This document shows positions 25,760-35,573 of a DNA stretch of 64,000 nt, one piece after another. Each line of letters starts with the position of its first letter. Within the stretch, counting starts at the first letter, position 1. The notes under the pieces were generated by a model. It saw only the letters and a program-made list of their open reading frames with translations. It was not told where the DNA came from and did no database searches. The stretch is from Saccharopolyspora elongata (GTDB lineage: Bacteria > Actinomycetota > Actinomycetes > Mycobacteriales > Pseudonocardiaceae), in NCBI RefSeq assembly GCF_004348985.1, contig NZ_SMKW01000027.1, forward strand, positions 1 through 64,000, in the 5' to 3' direction. Position numbers and translations under genes: made by a program.

Positions 25760-26212
25760 TTGCGGGTATTCAGCAGCAAGGAAGAGATCGTCGCCGCCAA
25801 GGGCGAGAAGCTCGGCACCAGCGAATGGCTCACCGTCACCCAGGAACAGGTGAACCTGTTCGCCGATGCCACCCTGGACCACCAGTGGATCCACATCGAC
25901 GTCGAGCGCGCCGAGCAGGGTCCGTTCGGCGGCCCGATCGCGCACGGGTTCCTCACCCTGAGCCTGCTGCCGAAGCTGAACTCCCAGACCTACAAGTTCG
26001 AGGGCGCCAAGATGGGGATCAACTACGGCCTGAACAAGGTCCGCTTCCCCAGCCCGGTCCTAGTCGGCTCGCGGGTCCGCTCCACCACGGAGCTCGCGGA
26101 CGTGACCGAGGTGGCCGGCGGCCTCCAGCTGACGGTCAAGTCCACCATCGAGATCGAGGGCGGCGCGAAACCGGCCTGCGTGGCGGAGGGCCTCACCCGG
26201 GTGGTCTTCTGA
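25760..26212 (+). CDS. MaoC-family (R)-specific enoyl-CoA hydratase
   Basis: 150 residues, hot-dog fold. The hydratase 2 motif with catalytic Asp and His is ADATLDHQWIHIDVERA, followed by GPIAHGFLTLSLLP. It hydrates trans-2-enoyl-CoA to (R)-3-hydroxyacyl-CoA. The start is the TTG at 25760, seven bases after a perfect AAGGAGG; no ATG is placed correctly. It is the last gene of the operon and is followed by a terminator hairpin. Confidence 0.88.
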   Translation: MRVFSSKEEIVAAKGEKLGTSEWLTVTQEQVNLFADATLDHQWIHIDVERAEQGPFGGPIAHGFLTLSLLPKLNSQTYKFEGAKMGINYGLNKVRFPSPVLVGSRVRSTTELADVTEVAGGLQLTVKSTIEIEGGAKPACVAEGLTRVVF

Positions 26213-26229
26213 CCGATCCTCCACGTGAC

Positions 26230-26274
26230 GGGCACCATCTGGGAACGCTCTGGCGAGCGGTCCAGGTGGTGCCC
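26230..26274 (+). terminator. Operon terminator after MaoC
   Basis: 13-base arms (26230-26242, 26262-26274) pair with one G/T wobble, starting 18 bases after the MaoC stop. Confidence 0.75.
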
Positions 26275-26415
26275 GCTGCTGTGACCATGATTGCGGCGGC
26301 GCAAGTGCGTTCCGCCAATGCGGAAACAGCAAGCGACTCCGGCAGTTTCGAAGGCGGACTTCCAGATCTTCCGGCGATCTGAGCCCGGCCGGTGTACTAG
26401 CGGCACGACGGCTGC

Positions 26416-26668
26416 TAGATTTCCGCTTCGTGAACGTTGGCGCGCGCTTTGCACCTGGCTGCCGCACATGCGGCTGCCGGGCCCCTGCGCGCCGCGTGCG
26501 GGGCCGCCGAGTGCGGTACCACATCGGATGTGAGCCTGGGCAGGTCAACGGCAGGCGATGGCAGCACTGAGCTGATGCTCGACCTCGCGAGCTCATCGTG
26601 CTCGCGAGGGTGTTCTGCCACTCATACGCACCTGACCGCGGGCACCGTTGTGCCCGCGAGGAGACATC
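26416..26668 (+). promoter_or_regulatory. Probable trpBA promoter and structured leader
   Basis: TAGATT (26416-26421) lies eight bases before GTG 26430, which opens a 46-codon frame ending at 26570 with several Cys codons and one Trp codon near its end. Two hairpins follow: 26583-26591 with 26601-26609, and CGCGGGCAC 26637-26645 with GTGCCCGCG 26650-26658, the latter abutting the trpB Shine-Dalgarno AGGAG. Leader-peptide or ribosome-access control is possible but unproven. Confidence 0.4.
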
Positions 26669-27913
26669 ATGATGTGCCGCCGGTTCTTCTTCCCTGCCCA
26701 AAACACCGATAACGACGCCTATTTCGGCGCTTTTGGTGGATCATTCGTCCCGGAAGCGCTGTTCGCGACCATCGACGACCTCGCCGACGAGTACGCGGCG
26801 GCAAAGGCCGACCCTTCGTTCGTCGCGGAGTTCGATCGCCTGATGGCCCGCTACGTCGGCCGCCCGAGCCCGTTGACCGAGGTCACCCGGTTCGCCGAGC
26901 AGGCGGGCGGCGCCCGCATCTTCCTCAAGCGCGAAGACCTGAACCACACGGGCTCCCACAAGATCAACAACGTGCTGGGGCAGGTGCTGCTGGCCAAGCG
27001 GATGGGCAAGTCCCGCGTGATCGCCGATACCGGCGCAGGTCAGCACGGCGTGGCCACTGCCACTGCTTGCGCGTTGCTCGGCCTGGAATGCACCGTCTAC
27101 ATGGGTGAGGTCGATACCCGGCGACAGGCGCTGAACGTGGCCCGCATGAGGGTTCTCGGCGCCGGCGTGGTGCCGGTGACGTCCGGCAGCCGGACGCTCA
27201 AGGACGCGATCAACGAGGCGTTTCGCGACTGGGTGTCGACTGTCCGAAGTACCCACTACGCGTTCGGTACGGCAGCCGGGCCACATCCCTTCCCCACCTT
27301 GGTGCGCGACTTCCAACGGGTGATCGGTGTCGAAGCGCGCAGCCAGATCCTGGAACACGCCGGCCGGCTACCGGACGCGGTCGCGGCCTGCGTCGGCGGC
27401 GGTTCCAACGCCATCGGTCTTTTCCACGCCTTCCTGCCGGACGAGCACGTCGGGCTCTACGGCTTCGAAGCCGCCGGCGAAGGGCTAGGCGGCACGCGCC
27501 ACGCAGCGACGATCGGCGCGGGATCGGCCGGCGTCCTGCACGGTTCGCGCTCGTACGTCCTGCAAGACGAGCAGGGGCAGACCCGGGGAACCCACTCGAT
27601 CGCCGCCGGCCTGGACTATCCCGGTGTGGGAGCCGAACACTCCTATTTGCACGCCACCGGCCGCGCCCACTACCTGCCCGTAACCGACGCCGAGGCACTG
27701 GAAGCGTTGCTGCTGCTGTCTCGAACCGAAGGGATCATCCCCGCGCTCGAATCCAGCCACGCCTTGGCGGGCGCGTTGCGGCTTGGCCGGGAACTGGGCC
27801 CCGAAGCCGTCATACTGGTCGGCCTGTCCGGACGCGGCGACAAGGACATGGGCACGGTCGCCCGCGAAGCGGGGTTCCTCGACGACCCGACCGCTGCGGA
27901 GGTGGCCCGATGA
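26669..27913 (+). CDS. trpB: Tryptophan synthase beta chain, variant active site
   Basis: 414 residues. PLP lysine in HTGSHKINN, cofactor loop in GGGSNAIG and C-terminal [11 protein letters not shown] are intact. In the motif AETGAGQHG the catalytic Glu (Glu109 of the Salmonella enzyme) is Asp here: ADTGAGQHG, read from GAT. This residue activates indole, so activity or nucleophile choice may differ. Starts at ATG 26669 or 26672 after GAGGAG. Overlaps trpA by ATGA. No trpE, D or C is nearby, so it is probably a second, specialised copy. Confidence 0.9.
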   Translation: MMCRRFFFPAQNTDNDAYFGAFGGSFVPEALFATIDDLADEYAAAKADPSFVAEFDRLMARYVGRPSPLTEVTRFAEQAGGARIFLKREDLNHTGSHKINNVLGQVLLAKRMGKSRVIADTGAGQHGVATATACALLGLECTVYMGEVDTRRQALNVARMRVLGAGVVPVTSGSRTLKDAINEAFRDWVSTVRSTHYAFGTAAGPHPFPTLVRDFQRVIGVEARSQILEHAGRLPDAVAACVGGGSNAIGLFHAFLPDEHVGLYGFEAAGEGLGGTRHAATIGAGSAGVLHGSRSYVLQDEQGQTRGTHSIAAGLDYPGVGAEHSYLHATGRAHYLPVTDAEALEALLLLSRTEGIIPALESSHALAGALRLGRELGPEAVILVGLSGRGDKDMGTVAREAGFLDDPTAAEVAR

Positions 27914-28752
27914 CCGGCGGGATCGAGCAGCTCGACAACACCTTCACCCGCATCGCGCAACAGGATCGCGCCGCGCTCATCGGCTTCCTCCCGGCAGGCT
28001 TTCCAAGCGCCGGAGAGGATGTGCAGGTGCTGACGGCGATGATCGACGGCGGCTGCGACATCATCGAGGTCGGAATCCCGTACAGCGACCCCATGCTGGA
28101 CGGTCCGGTCAACCAGACCGCCTACGACCTCGCGCTGCGTGGTGGCGTCACCGCGGAGGCGGTCCTGAAAGCCGTCAGCGCGATCACTTCCCGTGCGGCG
28201 GCGCCGGTATTGGTCATGACGTACTGGAATTGCGTTGATCGCTATGGCGTCGAGGAGTTCGCGGCCGATCTCGCCGCGGCCGGCGGTGCGGGCTGCATCC
28301 TCCTGGACCTGCCCGTGCAGGAGTCGGCATCCTGGCGTCGAGCGGCCGAACGGCACCAACTCGCAACCGTTTTCGTGGCGGCACCGAGCACACGCGACGA
28401 TCGTCTGCGCACGATCACGGCGGCGGGAACGGGCTTCGTCTACGCCGCATCCACCATGGGCGTTACCGGCGCACGCGAATCTGTCAGTGCTGATGCGGAG
28501 AACCTGGTGCGCCGTACGCGCGAAACCACAGCGCTGCCGGTGTGCGTAGGCCTGGGTGTGGCTACCGGTGCCCAAGCTGCGCAGGTCGCCTGCTACGCCG
28601 ATGGCGTCATCGTCGGGTCCGCATTCGTCCGGCAGCTGCTGGATGCGCCCGACTTCCCCACCGGTCTCGCGCGCATCCGGCGGCTGACAGCGGAGTTGGC
28701 ACGAGGTGTGCGCACCCGCCATTCCGGTGTCGACACCGAGTCGCGGCCGTAA
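27910..28752 (+). CDS. trpA: Tryptophan synthase alpha chain
   Basis: 280 residues, TIM barrel that cleaves indole-3-glycerol phosphate to indole and channels it to TrpB. The catalytic Glu and Asp are both present in [19 protein letters not shown]. The phosphate-binding end of the barrel reads [27 protein letters not shown] (split by helix 7). Translationally coupled to trpB. Codon use in the pair is a little less GC-extreme than in neighbouring operons, which may indicate transfer. Confidence 0.92.
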   Translation: MTGGIEQLDNTFTRIAQQDRAALIGFLPAGFPSAGEDVQVLTAMIDGGCDIIEVGIPYSDPMLDGPVNQTAYDLALRGGVTAEAVLKAVSAITSRAAAPVLVMTYWNCVDRYGVEEFAADLAAAGGAGCILLDLPVQESASWRRAAERHQLATVFVAAPSTRDDRLRTITAAGTGFVYAASTMGVTGARESVSADAENLVRRTRETTALPVCVGLGVATGAQAAQVACYADGVIVGSAFVRQLLDAPDFPTGLARIRRLTAELARGVRTRHSGVDTESRP

Positions 28753-28766
28753 GGAGTCCGGCGCTT

Positions 28767-28805
28767 CTCCCCTTGATCTGCTCCTGCGGCGCAGATCAAG
28801 GGGAG
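28767..28805. terminator. Bidirectional terminator between trpA and abgT-like gene
   Basis: Perfect 15-base arms (28767-28781, 28791-28805) around a 9-base loop, placed between convergent genes. Confidence 0.85.
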
Positions 28806-28818
28806 CTCCGACCCCGGG

Positions 28819-30378
28819 TCAGGGTGCGATGTGGATGCCCATGCCGGGGCCCAGGGGCAGGTCCGCGAAGTAGAAGGCCGTCAGGATCAGGGCCCACACC
28901 AGCCAGAACGGGACCACGAACGGAACCATCCTGGCGACCAGGGTGCCCATCCCAGCGTTCGGTTCGTAGCGGCGCAGGTAGCCCAGGATGATGATCATGT
29001 ACGGGTTCAGCGGCGTCATGATCTGCGTCGCCGAGTCGCCGACCCGGAACGCCGCCTGGGCGAAGCCCGGCTCGAAGCCGAGCAGCACGAACATCGGCAC
29101 GAACACCGCCGCCATCAGCGTCCACAGGCTCGAACCCGAGATGATGAACAGGTTCAGCGTCGACGCCAGCACCATGAACCCGAGGAACGCCGGATAGCCG
29201 TCCAGGCCGAGCGCGCGCAGCAGGTCCGCGCCCGAAACCGCCACCCACGCGCCGAGGTTCGTCCAGTTGAACAGCGCGATGAACTGGCCCAGCATGAACG
29301 CCAGCACCAGGAATCCGGTGAGGTCCCGCAGCGCGGCGGCCATCAGCTTCGGCACGTCGGCCGCGCGGCCGATCGCCCCGACGATCGCGCCGTAGACGAT
29401 GGCGGGCACCGCGAAGCCGAAGAAGATCAGCGTGGTCACCGAGTCCAGCAGCGGCGACTTCGGCAGGAATCCGCCGGTTTCGTTGCGCAGCGGCGAATCC
29501 GGCCACAGCACCAGCAGCAGCACCAGCCCGAAGGCGATCAGGAACGCCACGCCCGCCCAGATCAGCCCGCGCCGCTCGGCGGGCTCCAGCGCCACCGCGG
29601 GCACCGGCTGGTCGGCCACTTCGGACTCCTCGCGGGGCACGCCGGTGCGCGCCAGCCGCGGCTCGATGACCTTGTCGATCAGCACCCCGGCCAGCAGTCC
29701 GAGTAGGATCGAGGACACCAGGTTGAAGTAGTAGTTCGACACCGGCGTGACCGCGGTACCGGCGTGCGGCAGGGTTTCGGCGACCTTGTTGCTGATCCCG
29801 GCGAACAGCGCGTCCAGGCTGGTGACCACCGGCGCGGTGGAGTACCCGGCGCCGGTGGCGGCGAAGCCGCCGAGCAGCCCGGCGACCGGGTGCCTGCCCG
29901 CCGCCTTGAACACCAGCGCGGCCAGCGGCGGGATGATGATCATCGACGAATCCGCCATCACGCTGGACGAGATCCCGACCAGCCCCACCGCGTACGGCAG
30001 CACCCAGCGCGGCGCCCCGCCGAAGGCGGCCCGGATCATCGCGGTGAGCAGCCCGGTCCGCTCCGCGAGCCCCACCGCCAGCATGATCGTGACCACGGTT
30101 TCCAGCGGCGGGAAGCCGATGAAGTTCTCCGCCATCTTGGTGAACAGGAACTCCAGGCCCTCGCCGCTGAACGCGCCGCGGATCCGCGTCACCTCGTCGG
30201 CACCGGGGATCTGCACGGTGACGCCGAAGGCGGCGACCACCGTGGACACCACCGCCACGACGAGGAACAGCAGGCCGAAGAGGATGAACGGTTCGGGGAG
30301 CTTGTTGCCGACCCGTTCCACCAGGTTCAGCGCACGGTCGAGCCTCGGTGGCCGGGCGGCCCGGGTTTCACTGCTCAT
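28819..30378 (-). CDS. AbgT-family transporter
   Basis: 519 residues with about 11-13 membrane segments. Family signatures: ERVGNKLPEPFILFGLLFL near the N-terminus, SSVMADSSMIIIPPLAAL, and DSATQIMTPLNPYMIIILGY near the C-terminus. AbgT proteins import p-aminobenzoyl-glutamate or export sulfonamides using ion gradients. ATG 30378 follows GGAG at good spacing; the frame extends upstream but without similarity. No peptidase (abgAB) genes are adjacent. Confidence 0.9.
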   Translation of the reverse strand: MSSETRAARPPRLDRALNLVERVGNKLPEPFILFGLLFLVVAVVSTVVAAFGVTVQIPGADEVTRIRGAFSGEGLEFLFTKMAENFIGFPPLETVVTIMLAVGLAERTGLLTAMIRAAFGGAPRWVLPYAVGLVGISSSVMADSSMIIIPPLAALVFKAAGRHPVAGLLGGFAATGAGYSTAPVVTSLDALFAGISNKVAETLPHAGTAVTPVSNYYFNLVSSILLGLLAGVLIDKVIEPRLARTGVPREESEVADQPVPAVALEPAERRGLIWAGVAFLIAFGLVLLLVLWPDSPLRNETGGFLPKSPLLDSVTTLIFFGFAVPAIVYGAIVGAIGRAADVPKLMAAALRDLTGFLVLAFMLGQFIALFNWTNLGAWVAVSGADLLRALGLDGYPAFLGFMVLASTLNLFIISGSSLWTLMAAVFVPMFVLLGFEPGFAQAAFRVGDSATQIMTPLNPYMIIILGYLRRYEPNAGMGTLVARMVPFVVPFWLVWALILTAFYFADLPLGPGMGIHIAP

Positions 30379-30495
30379 GCTGGCTCCTGCGGCCGGAGGG
30401 AAAAGCGCAAGCAGCAGCGAACCTGCCGGGACCGCCCGGCGCAACCCCCGGCGACGGATTGATCGATCCGCGCAACACGACCGAAACCGGCGACC

Positions 30496-30543
30496 GGTCG
30501 TGAGTGCTTTCGGCTGCTGCAGCGACCGAAAGCACTCACGACC
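30496..30543. terminator. CGTGAGTGCTTTCGG-type hairpin
   Basis: Perfect 18-base arms (30496-30513, 30526-30543), just past the stop of the deazaflavin-dependent reductase gene. The arms share CGTGAGTGCTT with the hairpin at 61736. Confidence 0.85.
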
Positions 30544-30551
30544 CCCGGCCG

Positions 30552-30989
30552 CTACTGGGGCGCGATGCGCTCCAGCACCACCACGGGAATGACGCGCCGC
30601 GTACGCGCCTCGTACGTCCGGTACACCGGCGCCATGTCGACCATCAGCTGCCAGAGCCGCTCGCGCTCCGCACCCTCCGCGGTGCGGGCCCGCACGGCGA
30701 AGCGCTCGCCGCGGATCTGGACCTCGGCCTCGGGGTTCGCCGCCAGGTTCAGGTACCACTTCGGGTGCGTGTGCGTGATCGCCGAACCCGACGCCACGAG
30801 CACGAACCGGCCGTCGTCCTCGCCGAAGAACAGGCCCGTCCGGTACAGCTTCCCGGTCTTGCGGCCGCGATAGGTGAGCACCAGGTTCGTCGCCCCGCCC
30901 TCGCGGAAGCCGCTCTCGCCGTTGGTCGCGAGGTACCGGCGCACGTGCTCGGCGACCGACGGGTCGGGGCTGTCCAGCACCTCGGCCAC
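30552..30989 (-). CDS. Deazaflavin (F420)-dependent nitroreductase-like protein
   Basis: 145 residues. RGRKTGKLYRTGLFFGEDDGRFVLVASG and HPKWYLNLAANPEAEVQI are the DDN/FDOR-A family pattern for F420H2 binding. The start is GTG 30989, three bases past the SDR stop, after GGGAGG. Co-transcribed with the SDR, so the two may act on the same metabolite. Confidence 0.87.
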   Translation of the reverse strand: MAEVLDSPDPSVAEHVRRYLATNGESGFREGGATNLVLTYRGRKTGKLYRTGLFFGEDDGRFVLVASGSAITHTHPKWYLNLAANPEAEVQIRGERFAVRARTAEGAERERLWQLMVDMAPVYRTYEARTRRVIPVVVLERIAPQ

Positions 30990-30990
30990 G

Positions 30991-31734
30991 TCAGTGACCT
31001 CCCAGTCCCTGCGCGAAACCGCCGTCGACCGCCAACTCGACGTTCGTGGTGAACGTCGCGCCCTCGGCCAGGAAGAGCGCCGCGGCGGCGACTTCCTCGA
31101 CGGTGCCGTTGCGACGCAGCGGGGTCGACTCGTCGCCCTGCCGCTCGAACTCCCGGCGCTCCTCCTCGGACAGATCCGCAACGCCCATCGTCGGCGTCTT
31201 GATGTACCCGGGAGCCACGCTGTTCACGCGGATCTTCTTCGGCAGCAGCTCCACCGAGAGCACGTGGGCGAACGCGCGCATCGCTTCCTTCGACGCCGAA
31301 TAGGCGCTCAGCCCGGGGAACACGACGTCGTTGGCGACCGTCGTGAACACCACCGCACCGCCCTCGTTGAGCAGCGGCGCGAGCCGCTGCACGGTGAAGA
31401 ACGCGCCCTTGGTGTTGACCGCGAAGTGCCGGTCCCACGCCTCCTCGGTCACCTCGGCGAGCTCGGCGAACTGCGCGATGCCGTGGTTGACGAAGAGGTA
31501 GTCGACGCTGCCGAGGTGCTCGCCCACGAAGTCGCCGAGCGCGGCGATGTCGGCCATGCTGGCCGCGTCGGAGCGCACGACGTGCGCCTTCTCGCCCTTG
31601 AGCGCGGTGCGCGCTTCCTCGATGTTCCGCTCGTTGCGTCCGGTGAGCACCACCTCGGCACCGCGGGAGAGCAGCTCGCGCACGATCGCCAGGCCCATGC
31701 CGTGGGTGCCGCCGGTGACAACAGCCTTCTTCAT
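30991..31734 (-). CDS. Short-chain dehydrogenase/reductase
   Basis: 247 residues. TGGTHGMG cofactor loop; NHG replaces the usual NAG (FVNHGIAQ); catalytic YSASK follows FPGLSA. The Ser position is within FTTVANDV, where Thr or Asn may replace it. An NAD(P)-dependent oxidoreductase in a two-gene operon, divergent from a large AfsR-like regulator that could control it. Confidence 0.84.
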   Translation of the reverse strand: MKKAVVTGGTHGMGLAIVRELLSRGAEVVLTGRNERNIEEARTALKGEKAHVVRSDAASMADIAALGDFVGEHLGSVDYLFVNHGIAQFAELAEVTEEAWDRHFAVNTKGAFFTVQRLAPLLNEGGAVVFTTVANDVVFPGLSAYSASKEAMRAFAHVLSVELLPKKIRVNSVAPGYIKTPTMGVADLSEEERREFERQGDESTPLRRNGTVEEVAAAALFLAEGATFTTNVELAVDGGFAQGLGGH

Positions 31735-31822
31735 GACTGACTCCGTTTCGTCGTTGACAAGACGAAGGTGCCCGGCGGCGCTCTCGGTCTGCTGTCGATC
31801 CGCTTGCGGCTATCGTGATCGC

Positions 31823-34800
31823 ATGCGTTTCGGGGTGCTGGGGCCGCTCGCGGTGTGGACGCCGAGCGGTGATCCCGTCACGGTGCGCGAGGCTCGCGTT
31901 CGCGCTCTGCTGGCGTCCCTGCTCGTAGCTCCGGGGCGCGTCGTGTCCGCCGACCGGCTGGTCGACGACCTGTGGGGCGACGCGCTCCCGGCCAACCCCT
32001 CCGGCGCTCTGCAGACCCTCGTGTCGCGCCTGCGCCGCGCCATCGGTGCCGACCTCGTCGTGCACCGCCGGCCGGGCTATCTGCTGGACGTGCCGCCGGA
32101 CGCCGTGGACAGCGGGCGGTTCGCCGAGCTCACCGGGCGCGCGCGGCGCACGACCGACCCGGGCGCGCTGGCGGCGCTGCTCGCCGAGGCGCTCGGCCTG
32201 TGGCGCGGCGAGGCGTTCGCCGGGTTCGCCGACGAGCCCTTCGCCAGCACTGCGGCCGCCGCCCTGGAGGAGCAGCGCCTGGTGGCCTGGGAGGACTACG
32301 CCGGGGCGCGGCTGCAGCTGGGTGACCACGCGGTGCTGGCCGGCGAGCTGGGCGAGCTCATCGAGGGGCACCCGCTGCGCGAACGCCTCCGCGCCGCGCA
32401 CCTCCGCGCGTTGCACGGCGCGGGCCGGACCACCGAGGCGCTCGACAGCTACCGCAAGCTGCGCCGGCTTCTCCGCGACGAGCTCGGACTCGAACCGGGT
32501 GCGGAACTCACTGCGCTGCAACAGGAAATGCTGCGTCCCGAGCCGCCCGCACCGGCGCGGCGGAAGGCCCCTCCCCCGCCGTCGCAGGCGCCGTTGCCCG
32601 CACCGCAGACCGAGCTAGTCGGCCGCGACGACGCCGTCGCCGACGTCCGCGCGCTGCTCGGCACGCATCGCCTGGTGACGCTGACGGGACCGGGCGGGGT
32701 GGGCAAGACCAGGCTCGCGCTCGAAGTGGCCCGCGCCGAGGACGAGGTGTGCCTCGTCGAACTCGCCGGCCTGCCAAGGGAGACCACAGTGGACGGTCTG
32801 GCCGACGTGGTCGCCGCCGCGCTCGGCATCCGCGACGGCGCCCGTCCGCAGTCATCGGTCGAACGCCTCGCCGACGCGCTGCGCGGCAGGCGACTGCTTC
32901 TCGTGCTGGACAACTGCGAGCATGTCGTCGAGCCGGTCGCCGCGCTCGTGCCGCTGGTGCTGCCGGCGTCGGACGTGCGGGTGCTGGCGACGAGCCGGGA
33001 ACCGCTCGACGTCTCGATCGAGCACCTGTGGGAGGTGCCGCCGCTGGAGGTCCCTCCGCCGGGTGCGCCGCTGGCGGACGTGCAGCGCTCCGGAGCGGTG
33101 CGGCTGTTCGCCGTGCGAGCAGCCGCAGCCTCGCCCGGATTCGCGCTGTCCGACGAGAACGCCGAAACCATCGCCACGATCTGCCGCCGCGTCGACGGCA
33201 TCCCGCTCGCCATCGAGCTGGCGTCGGCCCGCGTCCGCGTGCTCGGCACCGCCGAACTGGCCGAACGCCTCAACGACCGGTTCGCCGTGCTCACCGGCGG
33301 GCCTCGCGACGCGCCGCCGCGCCAGCGCACGCTGCGCGCGGTGCTCGACTGGAGCTGGGAGCTGTTGACCGCGGCCGAGCGGACGGTGCTGCGCAGGCTC
33401 GCGGTCTTCGCCGACGGCTGCACGCTCGCCGCTGCGGAGGCCCTGTGCTCCGGCGACGGCGTGCGGCACGCGGAGGTGCTCGACCTGCTGGCGCGGCTGG
33501 TCGACCGCTCGCTGGTCGTCGTCTCGCATTCCGCCGACGGCCCGCGCTACGGCCTGCTGGAATCGGTGTCCGCGTACGGCGAGCGGCAGCTGGAGCCGCA
33601 GGAGCTCGCCCGGCTGCGGCACGCGCACGCCGCGTACTACACCTCGCTCGCCGAGGAAGCGGCCGAGCACTTGCACGGCCCGGAACAGCAGCGCTGGCTG
33701 AGCCGCCTCGACACCGAGACCGGCAACCTGCGCCGCGCCCTCGGCGACGGCGAGTTCGTGTCCCGCCTGGCGCGCGCGATGGCGTGGTACTGGTTCCTGC
33801 GCGGGCGACTCACCGAGGCGCGACGGGCCACCGAAGCCGCGGGGTCCGCAGTGGTCGCCGCCTGGCACACCGGATTCCGGCTGCTCACCGGCGAGCCCGT
33901 CGACAGCCGCACCGCGCTGCGCCTGCGCGACGCCATCGCCGACCCCTGCGAGCGCGCGATGGCGGGCTGGTTCCTCGGCTACGCCGCGACGAGGTTCGGC
34001 GACATGCCGGTCGGCGAGGAGCTCATCCGCGCGGCGCTGGCCGAGTTCGAGGACCTCGACGACAGCTGGGGCGTGGCGGCCGCTCTCAGCGTGCGCGCCG
34101 TGCAACGCCACGTCCGGGGCGACCTGAAGTGGTCCACTGTGGACGCCGAACGTAGCCTCGCGCTGTTCCGCGAGACCTGCGACCACTGGGGCCGGGTACA
34201 GGCCTGCGCCGTGCTCGGCAGGCTCGCCGAGATCGCGGGCGACTACCCCGCGGCGGCCGCCTGGCAACGCGAAGGGGTCGAGCTCGCCGAGGAACTCGCG
34301 CTGTGGCCGGACGCCGCCATGCGCTGGTCCGAGCTGGGCCGCATCGCGCTCCTGGAAGGCGACCACGACCGCGCCGACGAACTGCACGAGCGGGGACGAG
34401 CGCTGGCCGTCGAGCACGGCGACTCGGCGGGCCAGGAGTTCGCCGAGGTGGGGCTCGCGCTTTCCGCGCGCCGCCGCGGCCGGTTCGCCGAGGCCGAAAC
34501 CCTGTTGCGGCCGTGGCTGGAGTGGAACCGGCGGTTCGAGGCGGACAACGGCGCGGCGCTGATCCTCGCCGAACTGGGCTTCGCCGCCGAACAGCGCGGG
34601 GACGCGGACGCCGCGTTCGACCTGCACGAGCAGGGCCTCGCCGCGGCCCGTCGCACCGGCGACCCGAGAGCGGTCGCGCTGGCGCTGGAGGGCCTCGCCG
34701 GTGTCCGGTTGCTCGCAGGCCAGCCCGGGCGGGCGAAGGGCCTGCTCGGGGCGGCGGCACGCCTGCGGGAATCCGCCGGCGCGCCACTGCCGCCCTGCGA

Positions 34801-34882
34801 GCGCGGAGACGTCGACCGCATAGAGAAGGCGCTGCACGGCGAACTTCCCGGCAGCGACCGGGAATTGCAGGAGTGCCGGTAG
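31823..34882 (+). CDS. AfsR/SARP-type regulator: BTAD, NB-ARC ATPase and TPR-like C-terminus
   Basis: 1019 residues. Residues 1-90 form an OmpR-like DNA-binding domain (MRFGVLGPLAVWTPSG start), 95-240 a BTAD domain (EALGLWRGEAFAGF; RKLRRLLRDELGLEPGAEL). A proline-rich linker leads to an NTPase with P-loop GPGGVGKTR near residue 290 and Walker B LLLVLDNCEHVVEP. The C-terminal 400 residues are TPR-like helical repeats. It is an ATP-dependent transcription activator. TATCGT lies six bases before ATG 31823, so the mRNA is probably leaderless. Likely target: the divergent SDR operon. Confidence 0.9.
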   Translation: MRFGVLGPLAVWTPSGDPVTVREARVRALLASLLVAPGRVVSADRLVDDLWGDALPANPSGALQTLVSRLRRAIGADLVVHRRPGYLLDVPPDAVDSGRFAELTGRARRTTDPGALAALLAEALGLWRGEAFAGFADEPFASTAAAALEEQRLVAWEDYAGARLQLGDHAVLAGELGELIEGHPLRERLRAAHLRALHGAGRTTEALDSYRKLRRLLRDELGLEPGAELTALQQEMLRPEPPAPARRKAPPPPSQAPLPAPQTELVGRDDAVADVRALLGTHRLVTLTGPGGVGKTRLALEVARAEDEVCLVELAGLPRETTVDGLADVVAAALGIRDGARPQSSVERLADALRGRRLLLVLDNCEHVVEPVAALVPLVLPASDVRVLATSREPLDVSIEHLWEVPPLEVPPPGAPLADVQRSGAVRLFAVRAAAASPGFALSDENAETIATICRRVDGIPLAIELASARVRVLGTAELAERLNDRFAVLTGGPRDAPPRQRTLRAVLDWSWELLTAAERTVLRRLAVFADGCTLAAAEALCSGDGVRHAEVLDLLARLVDRSLVVVSHSADGPRYGLLESVSAYGERQLEPQELARLRHAHAAYYTSLAEEAAEHLHGPEQQRWLSRLDTETGNLRRALGDGEFVSRLARAMAWYWFLRGRLTEARRATEAAGSAVVAAWHTGFRLLTGEPVDSRTALRLRDAIADPCERAMAGWFLGYAATRFGDMPVGEELIRAALAEFEDLDDSWGVAAALSVRAVQRHVRGDLKWSTVDAERSLALFRETCDHWGRVQACAVLGRLAEIAGDYPAAAAWQREGVELAEELALWPDAAMRWSELGRIALLEGDHDRADELHERGRALAVEHGDSAGQEFAEVGLALSARRRGRFAEAETLLRPWLEWNRRFEADNGAALILAELGFAAEQRGDADAAFDLHEQGLAAARRTGDPRAVALALEGLAGVRLLAGQPGRAKGLLGAAARLRESAGAPLPPCERGDVDRIEKALHGELPGSDRELQECR

Positions 34883-34885
34883 CGC

Positions 34886-35503
34886 CTACGGCCGCAGGGA
34901 CGCGATGAGGAGGTCGGCGAACTGCTCGCCGACCTCCTCGCCGGTGAGCTTGCCGTCCTTGCGGAACCAGGTGCCGAGGTGATGCACCGCGCCGAAGAAG
35001 AAGTCGACCACCAGGTCGGCGGCCTTGTCCTCGCGGAACACCCCGGAGCGCTGGCCCTCCTCGATCAGCGCCCGCACCCGCTCGTGATAGCGCCGCCGCT
35101 GCGCCCGGACCTCGGCCTGCTTGTCCGGGTGCAGCAGGTGCATCGAGCGGAAGAAGATCACCGTGTCGTCGAGGTTCGCCGCCGTGGTGGCGACGACGTC
35201 CGCGGCGACCGCGTGCAGCCGCTCCTGCACCGGAGCCCCGCTTTCCGCCGCGCTCTCCATCCGCGCCTGCTGGACCCGCAGGACCCGCGCGTAGATCTCG
35301 TAGAGCAGGTCGTCCTTGGAGCCGAAGTAGTGGTACATCGCCCCCTTGGTGACCCCGGCCGCGTCGACGATCTGCTGCACCGAGGTCATCTCGAAGCCCT
35401 GCTCGGCGAACAACCGCGTGGCCACGGCCAGCAACCGCTGCGGAACCGGTTCGGCGCCCACCGCCGGTCCGGCAGTAGTGCGACCGTTCGCCGACCGCGC
35501 CAT
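34886..35503 (-). CDS. TetR-family regulator of the acyl-CoA regulon (proposed)
   Basis: 205 residues. HTH: RLFAEQGFEMTSVQQIVDAAGVTKGAMYHYF (two helices). The C-terminal domain (FFRSMHLLHPDKQAEVRAQRR) resembles fatty-acid/acyl-CoA-responsive TetRs such as FadR and KstR2-like. It is the last gene of the ligase-SDR-SDR-TetR operon, whose promoter holds ACCGACCAGTCGGT. The same dyad type precedes the HAD-APH-ACAD operon, so this protein is the best candidate to control both. GGGGAGG precedes the ATG. Confidence 0.88.
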   Translation of the reverse strand: MARSANGRTTAGPAVGAEPVPQRLLAVATRLFAEQGFEMTSVQQIVDAAGVTKGAMYHYFGSKDDLLYEIYARVLRVQQARMESAAESGAPVQERLHAVAADVVATTAANLDDTVIFFRSMHLLHPDKQAEVRAQRRRYHERVRALIEEGQRSGVFREDKAADLVVDFFFGAVHHLGTWFRKDGKLTGEEVGEQFADLLIASLRP

Positions 35504-35573
35504 GTCAACCTCCCCTGTCGATCTACACCCAGCGTATCGACCCGCCGGCGCGAACCGGCGGCGACACCTTCTC

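Noticed and set aside
26505-26530. T-box-like GTGGTACCGC on the minus strand upstream of trpB
   Set aside because: It is on the wrong strand for trpBA, with no stem I or specifier loop and no gene downstream of it on that strand.
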